In this document: one piece after another, positions 30,577 through 35,871 of the stretch
Position numbering within the stretch: position 1 is the stretch's first letter
How the letters are laid out: every line of letters starts with the position of its first letter
Origin: Spirochaetia bacterium
Lineage (GTDB): Bacteria > Spirochaetota > Spirochaetia > CADAEX01
Reading direction: 5' to 3'
DNA: 35,871 nt
NCBI GenBank assembly: GCA_024402405.1
Contig: JAKSTW010000015.1
Span: 1-35,871 of the forward strand
The notes under the pieces: model-generated
Databases searched by the model: none
The model's input: the letters and a program-made list of their open reading frames with translations, nothing else
Told to the model about the DNA's origin: nothing
Made by a program: the position numbers and the translations under genes

Positions 30577-32505
30577 CTAGTCCATAAGCGATGTGCGGAC
30601 TTTCCTGACCATCATTATTTTTCTGACAGCAACCTCTATATTATGTCCTGACAGTATCTCACTGCCCTGCAGGATCATATCGCCGTCACTTTTTCTGAAA
30701 CGCAGCGGCCTCATCATAAAACAGCTGTCATCGCCCACCATCTGTATCTCGAGAAAATATCCGCCGGCATCCATCACCTGCTGGCAGAGCCGAAGCTTTC
30801 CAGTATAATCTATTCCCCGTGCCTCATTCTTCTCATACTTAGCTGTGCCATGATCCAGCTGTTTCTGAAAAAGGATGATCTTGCGGCTCACCCTGTCAGC
30901 CAGCACATCCTTCTGCTCCTGGAGCATATTGAGACTTTCGATCCTATTCAGAAACCTGCCGCTATCATCTTCGGCAGCATTTTTCCAGCCATGCCCTGCA
31001 GTTCCATCAAGCTTCAGCACGTCAGGCAGACTTACCTCTGAAGAATATGGCAATCCGAGATCTTCCGGTTCTCCGGACAGAATATCGATCTTCCGTCCTG
31101 CCGTCTTTTCCATAAAATGTCTGATCTCCGCATAATTTCCGCGCGTGAAGAAATAAATTCCGTCAGCAAGCTTCCTGCCGATCCTGTTTCTGAAATCACT
31201 GTTGCTTTCCAGTATCAGCCCCATTCTCGGAACTGTCTGAACCACATATCCGTCAAAAACAGCCAGGCTACTGTATTCCTCCTCCCAGCTTTTGATCGTA
31301 AAAATGACATTCTGCGGAAGAGCACTGCCTGCAAGAGTCTCCATGAAATTTATTACGGAGTCTGCTGAAAGACCTGCACTGAAAGCCCTGCCCAGACTGC
31401 CTTTTGTCAGCTCATATCTTGAGACCCTGTCAAAATCTATGATATCAGCACATAAAGCCAGCATAAGTGAATCATGAACGCCAAGAGCCCCTCCGGCATA
31501 AACTGAAAAGTTAGGCTGCACGACCAGATACCCATGTGCAGGATCCTCACAATAAGCCCTGCGAAAATAAACATCACCTTTCTGCTTCAGAAAATCCCCA
31601 TGCAGCAGTCTGCTCTTGGTGACCTCCACAAGGTCATTCATGGAAAAGTCTGTCCGGATGGCACAATACCGTATAAGTCTGGCAAGGGAAACCCCATCCC
31701 AGCATCGTCCATATTCAAGATTTCTGATCAGATAAAGAAAAAACCGCTCACCCTGTCTCTCCCCAAAATAACAGCGCCAGATCATGGATGTAAAATCATC
31801 CGGACCAAGTTCTGACAGCGCACGGAAATTTCTGTTATTGATCACTAAACCGTCAGCACTGCATGAAACAAGTGATATCCTCAGGAGAACATCCATGATA
31901 ACAGACACAGAATCTGCATCTGCAGAAAGAATTTTCACCAGCTGCTCCAGATATCTGGTCTTGAAAGTATGGTCATTTTTCAGGCAGTCCGAATTTTTAA
32001 GGACAAAAGAAAGAAATGCTGAAATATAGCCAAGGCTCCACCATGGACAGCGATCCTCATGCTCAGGAGTGATAAGTTCTGATTTTATGACAAGATCATA
32101 GTCAACAACTTTTTCCAGAAGAATTTTACGGTAGATCGGAGAAATCATGATATGGATACTGCCGTCATTGCCCTTTCTGGAACAGATGAGCATCCGCTCC
32201 TCAAGATTCAGCAGATGTGAATAGAACTTATAATATTCATCATCCCGGAAAAGCTGATAAAGCTGCTGCAGAGTGCTGTTCTCCATAAGACTGACTGCAG
32301 AAAGCATGACAGCATCATCCTCATCCAGCAGAGAAAGAATTTTTTCCACCGTCTCAGACTCCAGAAGAAAATTCCCCAGCTGATCCACAAGATTATGTTT
32401 GTTGAACGGAGTCTTTATATCCCCCAGATAATTTCTGACAATATCAAAAAAAACATGGTCAGGGAGAGCCAATATTATTTTTTTCCATTCTTCCAGTTCT
32501 GTCAT
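30577..32505 (-). CDS. Helicase_C_3 (XPB/Ssl2 helicase-associated) domain protein
   Basis: A 642-residue soluble protein. The region from about 325 to 450 matches the helicase-associated conserved C-terminal domain seen next to or fused with XPB-type helicases: YLVVQPNFSVYAGG, IIDFDRVSRYELTKGSLGRAFSAGLS, SALPQNVIFTIKSWEEEY, VFDGYVVQTV. The N-terminal half is helical with FNKHNLVDQLGNFLLESETVEKI-like repeats. No Walker motifs are present, so it is not itself a helicase. It probably acts on DNA or with an XPB-like partner encoded elsewhere; this is inference. Its start overlaps plsC by four bases (ATGA), an unexpected pairing with lipid synthesis. Confidence 0.72.
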   Translation of the reverse strand: MTELEEWKKIILALPDHVFFDIVRNYLGDIKTPFNKHNLVDQLGNFLLESETVEKILSLLDEDDAVMLSAVSLMENSTLQQLYQLFRDDEYYKFYSHLLNLEERMLICSRKGNDGSIHIMISPIYRKILLEKVVDYDLVIKSELITPEHEDRCPWWSLGYISAFLSFVLKNSDCLKNDHTFKTRYLEQLVKILSADADSVSVIMDVLLRISLVSCSADGLVINNRNFRALSELGPDDFTSMIWRCYFGERQGERFFLYLIRNLEYGRCWDGVSLARLIRYCAIRTDFSMNDLVEVTKSRLLHGDFLKQKGDVYFRRAYCEDPAHGYLVVQPNFSVYAGGALGVHDSLMLALCADIIDFDRVSRYELTKGSLGRAFSAGLSADSVINFMETLAGSALPQNVIFTIKSWEEEYSSLAVFDGYVVQTVPRMGLILESNSDFRNRIGRKLADGIYFFTRGNYAEIRHFMEKTAGRKIDILSGEPEDLGLPYSSEVSLPDVLKLDGTAGHGWKNAAEDDSGRFLNRIESLNMLQEQKDVLADRVSRKIILFQKQLDHGTAKYEKNEARGIDYTGKLRLCQQVMDAGGYFLEIQMVGDDSCFMMRPLRFRKSDGDMILQGSEILSGHNIEVAVRKIMMVRKVRTSLMD

Positions 32506-33281
32506 TTATTTTCCTGGAGCCACCCCTTGAACATAGTGTCTATATATCCGACGATCTGACTCTGCTCTTTCTTGCCTGCGCCGTCTATGACCACAGGCTC
32601 TCCGAAAGAGAAATGAATCGTGCGCTCAGGGTAGATATCACCGATCGTGCTGACCGCCTTGCCATTCTCCCAGAAATCAGTCTTTATGGCACATGGAACT
32701 ACAGGCACACCTGCTCTTTTTGCAAGTTTTACAGCAAGAGAGTTAAATGTAGTCGGGTCAAAGTCCTTCATTCTGGTTCCCTGAGGGAAAAGAACCACTG
32801 ATTTTCCAGTCTGAAGTGCAGCAGTACCATCGGCCAGAACCTTCATAAGGTCAACACGGGGCTCCTTTCTGTCCAGAGCTATCGGATCATACAGTCTCAT
32901 GACAGGTCCGAAGATACGTCCCTCCACCAGACTGCGCTTCACCACATAAGTCTGCTCCTTGATACCTTCCAGAATAGCCGGAAACATTATAGTCTCCAGA
33001 GTGCTCATATGGTTGGCCGCAATCACCACACTTCCGGGAACTTTCCGCAGATTATCCAGTCCCTCGATCTGAACTTTGCCTCCTACACTCTCACAGAGAG
33101 TGATCACATTCTCACAGACACTGGCGATATATCCAGTCCCTTTTCCGTCAATGGCCCCTTTTCTGGCCCTGAACACCATCTTTATGAAAATTTTATAGAA
33201 TCTGAATTTCTTTAGAAATGACAGCCTGCCGGCAGGAACTGACAGACGATCGACAGTCGTATAACTGTTACTCTCGAACAA
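32502..33281 (-). CDS. plsC: PlsC-family 1-acylglycerol-3-phosphate acyltransferase
   Basis: A 259-residue acyltransferase with the LPLAT/PlsC domain from about 70 to 220. It adds the second acyl chain in phosphatidic acid synthesis at the inner membrane. Motif I is NHMSTLE (H91, E96), so the usual HX4D is HX4E; motif III is FPQGTR (165-170) where FPEGTR is usual. The VVPCAIKTDFW segment matches motif IV. The frame begins at a TTG at 33281 that has GAGGAG six bases upstream, so a TTG start is well supported. First gene of a two-gene unit. Confidence 0.88.
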   Translation of the reverse strand: MFESNSYTTVDRLSVPAGRLSFLKKFRFYKIFIKMVFRARKGAIDGKGTGYIASVCENVITLCESVGGKVQIEGLDNLRKVPGSVVIAANHMSTLETIMFPAILEGIKEQTYVVKRSLVEGRIFGPVMRLYDPIALDRKEPRVDLMKVLADGTAALQTGKSVVLFPQGTRMKDFDPTTFNSLAVKLAKRAGVPVVPCAIKTDFWENGKAVSTIGDIYPERTIHFSFGEPVVIDGAGKKEQSQIVGYIDTMFKGWLQENK

Positions 33282-33300
33282 AATATGCTCCTCTGGAAAT

Positions 33301-33329
33301 ATTATAAATGAAAATATGAAATTTTTCCA
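33301..33329 (-). promoter_or_regulatory. Promoter of plsC
   Basis: On the minus strand TGGAAA (33329-33324), 17 bases, TATAAT (33306-33301). The leader is short (about 13-15 bases) and contains the AGAGGAG Shine-Dalgarno. Confidence 0.55.
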
Positions 33330-33385
33330 GTAATACTATTGCCATATCTCAAATAATTAGATATAAATTTATTGTTCTGTTCCCA

Positions 33386-33415
33386 TTGACAAAGTTGTGT
33401 TATTTTTTGCATAAT
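33386..33415 (+). promoter_or_regulatory. Promoter of the tRNA-His-Arg-Lys cluster
   Basis: TTGACA (33386-33391), 18 bases, CATAAT (33410-33415). The expected start is only a few bases before tRNA-His. Confidence 0.7.
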
Positions 33416-33426
33416 ACGACTTACAT

Positions 33427-33499
33427 GGTGGGTATAGTTCAGCGGTAGAGCACCGGATTGTGGATCCGGTTGTCGAGGGTTCGAACCCCTCTACCCACC
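33427..33499 (+). tRNA. tRNA-His (anticodon GTG)
   Basis: Acceptor GTGGGTA/TACCCAC with the extra G-1 at 33427 facing the discriminator C, the histidine hallmark. Anticodon stem CCGGA/TCCGG with loop TTGTGGA; TpsiC GGGTTCGAACCCC. CCA is not encoded. Confidence 0.96.
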
Positions 33500-33505
33500 C
33501 TAAAT

Positions 33506-33579
33506 GCACTCGTAGCTCAGCTGGATAGAGCGTCGGACTTCGAATCCGCAGGTCACAGGTTCGAATCCTGCCGGGTGTA
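33506..33579 (+). tRNA. tRNA-Arg (anticodon TCG)
   Basis: Acceptor GCACTCG/CGGGTGT with two G-U pairs and discriminator A. Anticodon loop CTTCGAA, D arm GCTCAGCTGGATAGAGC, TpsiC CAGGTTCGAATCCTG. CCA is not encoded. It is the second gene of the cluster. Confidence 0.94.
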
Positions 33580-33597
33580 ATCCTACGAGACCAATAC

Positions 33598-33670
33598 GGG
33601 CCGCTAGCTCAGCTGGTAGAGCAACAGACTCTTAATCTGTGGGTCAAAGGTTCGATCCCTTTGCGGCTCA
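33598..33670 (+). tRNA. tRNA-Lys (anticodon CTT)
   Basis: Acceptor GGGCCGC/GCGGCTC with one G-U pair, discriminator A. Anticodon stem ACAGA/TCTGT with loop CTCTTAA, TpsiC AAGGTTCGATCCCTT. CCA is not encoded. Last gene of the cluster, beside the Zorya-like genes. Confidence 0.95.
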
Positions 33671-33684
33671 AATCAAATAAAAAA

Positions 33685-33702
33685 GGCATCCTGATGGATG
33701 CC
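33685..33702 (+). terminator. Terminator of the tRNA cluster
   Basis: GGCATCC (33685-33691), TGAT, GGATGCC (33696-33702), then TTTTTT. A-rich on the left side as well, so it may act both ways. Confidence 0.85.
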
Positions 33703-33734
33703 TTTTTTATTTATCCAAGGCTTACTCCATTTTT

Positions 33735-33857
33735 TTAGAAAGAGGCCTCTGAAAGCATATAAATGGTCTGCTGTGTAATACTCCGGTTCTGCTGGACAGC
33801 AACTTCAGCCAGCAGTTTATATGTTTCGGAATGATAAATAGAGGCTATAGTCCGTTT
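33735..33857 (-). pseudogene. Coding-like remnant or frameshifted tail after the DUF4145-like gene
   Basis: A stop-free stretch of 40 codons without a plausible start, in a different frame from and overlapping the end of the DUF4145-like gene. It contains KLLAEVAVQQNRSITQQTIY and ends MLSEASF before TAA. The composition looks like real protein, not random intergenic translation. It could be the end of a gene cut when the neighbouring module arrived, or a tail lost from the DUF4145-like gene by a frameshift. An inverted repeat (CTGCTGG, 13 bases, CCAGCAG) lies inside it. No family recognised; the 33671-33844 gap otherwise contains only the terminator. Confidence 0.35.
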
Positions 33858-34675
33858 TCACTTTTATTCCGTTCAAAAACCTCTTTGGGAACATCTGTAT
33901 TGTTGATATTGTAGGGATCATAACCATTACAGCTAGACATTTTAGCTATCTGTGCTTCAGAAATTTTTTCATTTGGCTTGATGACTCTTTTTATACGTCG
34001 GACTACTTTGGAAACTAAAGAATCTTTATTTCGTTTTTCATTGACTTCTGACTCTGGGTTTTCAGGTCGTTTATGTGATAATAATTTCTCAAAAAAACCG
34101 GAGATATGTTCTACAAATGATTTCTGCCTATATTCGATCTCATGTGCGACATCTGTCTCTAATTTTTTAAATGCCTCCAGGGAACAGCATTTATAGCTGC
34201 CTGAATGAACTGGTGACACCACACCAGAATGTGTATTCTTATAGTGTATATTTTTTGTCACTTCAATCTTGGCAATTTCAGCAACACTTGCCTTTCTATC
34301 TCTATTTTCAGAATAAGCATATTCTGTATTGCCATAATACTTCATAAACCACTCGTACAGATCATGAACATAACCAACAACTTCATCTACATCGCAAGGA
34401 TAAATTTCTACATCATTATCATGTGCACTGATATTTCCAAGTTTTTTGAGTCTATATAGTATATTCTTTATTTCAGAACTGATAATTTGATTATCATATA
34501 AAACTTTTATTTGCTTATCCAAAGAATTAGATTCCAATTCATCGGAAATTGAAGAATTATTTATGATATTATTACAAATATATTCACAAATCTTTCTTAT
34601 GTGGATAGCCCTAGAGACAGGAGCTTCATAAGAATCGTCAACAATTTTCAGATATTCATTAAGTTTATCATGCAT
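33845..34675 (-). CDS. DUF4145-like protein, third gene of the Zorya-like cluster
   Basis: A 276-residue soluble protein. Residues 1-115 resemble DUF4145, an all-helical HEPN-like domain common in defence and restriction proteins: the LKKLGNISAHDND segment (77-88) and the following DVDEVVGYVHDLYEWFMKYY helix are typical. The rest (about 130-276) is unfamiliar: a Lys/Glu-rich helical region, a basic RRIKRVIK patch and a polar tail. No nuclease, helicase or HNH motif is visible, so it is not ZorC, ZorD or ZorE as I know them. It overlaps the ZorB-like gene by eight bases. Base composition by eye is more AT-rich than the window's core genes. Possible effector or adaptor. Confidence 0.6.
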   Translation of the reverse strand: MHDKLNEYLKIVDDSYEAPVSRAIHIRKICEYICNNIINNSSISDELESNSLDKQIKVLYDNQIISSEIKNILYRLKKLGNISAHDNDVEIYPCDVDEVVGYVHDLYEWFMKYYGNTEYAYSENRDRKASVAEIAKIEVTKNIHYKNTHSGVVSPVHSGSYKCCSLEAFKKLETDVAHEIEYRQKSFVEHISGFFEKLLSHKRPENPESEVNEKRNKDSLVSKVVRRIKRVIKPNEKISEAQIAKMSSCNGYDPYNINNTDVPKEVFERNKSENGL

Positions 34676-35375
34676 CGCCTTTCAGTTCCTCTGCGATTTC
34701 CCGGATTTTGGCGTCAGCTTTGGTCTTTATCCTGAATTCAACACGCCTTGACTTTTCCTTGCTGATCACACCATCCGCAGAAATAGGACGGGAATTAGAA
34801 TATCCGATGGCAGCTATATTCCTCTGTGTCCATTCACGGTATTGTCTCGTAGGTATCGTATTCAGACAATAAAGCATGACATTAGTAGTACGCATCTGAG
34901 ACAGTCTCATACCAGTAATATAATCATTATCTCTGCTCATGTTGTCATTTGTCGCAGTATGTCCTTCTATACGGATTTCTTCTATCTCATCTTTAAATTT
35001 CGTCAGATTCAGGATAGAAGTCAGTCTGGGAAAAAAATCTGACAGGATATTCTCAAAATCAGGCTTCAGTTCCGCACTCTCAGGTTTGAACATGACCTTC
35101 TCATTCTTAAAGCGTATTGTCAGATCCTCTGTTATCTCCGCATCCCACTTTTTCAAATCCTTATCAAATTCAATGCAGAGTTCTTCATAAAGCTCTTTCT
35201 GCATCTGCTGATACTCATTTGTCAGCCGTTGCAGCCCCTCCTCCGACTTTTTCAGCTGAAAGGCAAAGACGATCATAACCAATGCCAGCAGAGCACATAA
35301 TGCGGCCATCAGATCACTTATAGAAAGATTGAATCCAGCAGATTCATTATCCTGTATATATTTCTTAGTTCTCAT
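34668..35375 (-). CDS. ZorB-like OmpA/MotB-domain protein
   Basis: A 235-residue protein. One N-terminal membrane helix (about 21-40, DLMAALCALLALVMIVFAF) begins with D21 in the position of the proton-carrying aspartate of MotB and ZorB. A helical stalk follows (about 41-85). Residues about 85-220 form an OmpA-type peptidoglycan-binding domain: RIEGHTATND, GMRLSQMRTTNVMLY and AAIGYSNSRPI, then KSRRVEFRI. With the ZorA-like partner it should form a proton-driven motor at the inner membrane. It overlaps the ZorA-like gene (ATGA) and the DUF4145-like gene. A flagellar MotB is less likely because the partner has a long coiled coil and the third gene is unrelated to motility. Confidence 0.78.
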   Translation of the reverse strand: MRTKKYIQDNESAGFNLSISDLMAALCALLALVMIVFAFQLKKSEEGLQRLTNEYQQMQKELYEELCIEFDKDLKKWDAEITEDLTIRFKNEKVMFKPESAELKPDFENILSDFFPRLTSILNLTKFKDEIEEIRIEGHTATNDNMSRDNDYITGMRLSQMRTTNVMLYCLNTIPTRQYREWTQRNIAAIGYSNSRPISADGVISKEKSRRVEFRIKTKADAKIREIAEELKGDA

Positions 35376-35871
35376 TTTTTATATTCAGAAGCTTTTTCTG
35401 CGATTTTATTAAAGGTATCATCAACATGATTCATATACTCTTTCATTCCTGAATTTATCTTATCAAATGTACCTGCTAAATTTTTGTCCAATTCCCCAAA
35501 ACCTTCCTCAATTTTACCAATATGTTCCAGCAGTGGCTTCAATTCAGCACAAGTTCTGTCAAATTCTTTCACACTTGCTTTTTCCTGTGATTCTAATGAT
35601 TCACAAGTCCTTTCGACACTAGCCATAAGATCATTAACCTTCTCCTGCATTTTCCCTGTAGAATCGATCATCTTATTTGTATCATCGATAATTCCTGGAA
35701 TATATTTATTTATCTGCTTGCTGATACGGAAAACATCATCAGATATCTGTTTATATCCGGCAGCCAATTTCTCAAATTCCTGAAAACGCCCAGACAATTC
35801 ATCATTCAGCTGTTTATTGAATTTATCAAGCGCTGCAGGAGCCAGTTCTGCCATTGCTGAAAGTTGCTCCC
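35372..35871 (-). CDS. ZorA-like protein, C-terminal coiled-coil tail (partial)
   Basis: The frame is open to the right edge (reading EQLSAMAELAPAALDK at the edge), so the N-terminus is outside the window and any internal ATG is not the true start. The visible ~165 residues are almost entirely helical coiled coil, rich in Glu, Lys, Asp and Ser with regular hydrophobic spacing. ZorA proteins have an N-terminal MotA-like membrane part and a long intracellular coiled-coil tail; the tail is what is seen. The stop overlaps the ZorB-like start in ATGA. Other coiled-coil proteins cannot be excluded from the tail alone; the identification depends on the ZorB-like partner. Confidence 0.62.
   Translation of the reverse strand, partial: EQLSAMAELAPAALDKFNKQLNDELSGRFQEFEKLAAGYKQISDDVFRISKQINKYIPGIIDDTNKMIDSTGKMQEKVNDLMASVERTCESLESQEKASVKEFDRTCAELKPLLEHIGKIEEGFGELDKNLAGTFDKINSGMKEYMNHVDDTFNKIAEKASEYKK

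Noticed and set aside
33427-33857. An integration site with duplicated tRNA end
   Set aside because: I looked for a repeat of the tRNA-Lys 3' end downstream and found none within the window; the other end would be outside it.
34668-35871. A flagellar MotA-MotB pair
   Set aside because: The partner is a long coiled coil rather than a compact MotA C-terminus, and the third gene is a DUF4145-like protein; no motility gene is nearby.
1-35871. CRISPR arrays, insertion sequences, rRNA genes, riboswitches
   Set aside because: No regularly spaced repeats, transposase-like proteins, rRNA segments or recognisable riboswitch structures were seen on either strand.

Overview
The window looks like chromosome of a Gram-negative, fermentative, gut-type bacterium, most likely a spirochaete related to Treponema. 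The evidence is phenylalanyl-tRNA synthetase of the archaeal/spirochaete kind (a long alpha chain with an N-terminal winged-helix extension and a short ~566-residue beta chain), an EF-G that reads like the spirochaete/planctomycete/mitochondrial-type EF-G, a sodium-pumping biotin decarboxylase, an ExbB/ExbD pair and a ThrH phosphatase. The phylum call is an inference from these markers. No rRNA, CRISPR array, transposase, integrase or phage gene was seen.

Layout. 1-500: divergent pair of an XRE-type regulator and the first codons of an exported protein, with two palindromic operators between them. 551-4023 (minus): four-gene mmdA-mmdD-mmdC-mmdB operon for a Na+-translocating acyl-CoA decarboxylase. 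4235-9652 (minus): TupA-like ATP-grasp, NhaC-family antiporter, SDR oxidoreductase, class III aminotransferase and NudC. 9859-11534 (plus): pyrK-pyrD. 11506-12512 (minus): exbB-exbD. 12605-14321 (plus): a canonical sirtuin coupled to a SIR2-like NADase-type protein. 14281-15680 (minus): a small membrane protein and an MTH1-like Nudix/SGNH hydrolase fusion. 15775-16896 (plus): ychF. 16935-20455 (minus): fusA, a RecA/KaiC-like ATPase and an M15 peptidase. 20610-21218 (plus): thrH. 21327-21446 (minus): an unlisted 39-residue membrane peptide with a near-consensus promoter. 21556-30122 (minus): tig-clpP-clpX-argF-pheS-pheT-adenosine-specific kinase-HAD phosphatase in one tight run. 30270-30445 (minus): tRNA-Gly and tRNA-Leu. 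30577-33281 (minus): plsC and a Helicase_C_3-type protein. 33427-33670 (plus): tRNA-His, -Arg, -Lys. 33735-35871 (minus): an incomplete Zorya-like ZorA-ZorB module with an unfamiliar third gene.

Working together. The decarboxylase pump and the NhaC antiporter fit a sodium economy. Trigger factor, ClpP and ClpX form the usual proteostasis block. Around 8.8-15.7 kb there is a concentration of NAD and nucleotide-handling proteins (NudC, Sir2, SIR2-like, Nudix-SGNH). The most system-like accessory piece is at the right edge beside the tRNA cluster: a ZorA-like coiled-coil tail, a ZorB-like OmpA/MotB protein and a DUF4145-like protein, joined by overlapping stop/start codons. The third gene does not match the ZorC, ZorD or ZorE I know, so this may be a variant anti-phage system; it is cut by the window end.

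Gene expression signals are unusually readable. Several plus- and minus-strand genes have a -10 box only 8-10 bases before the ATG and no Shine-Dalgarno sequence, suggesting leaderless mRNAs, while operon-internal genes have good Shine-Dalgarno sequences. None of the five tRNA genes encodes its CCA end.
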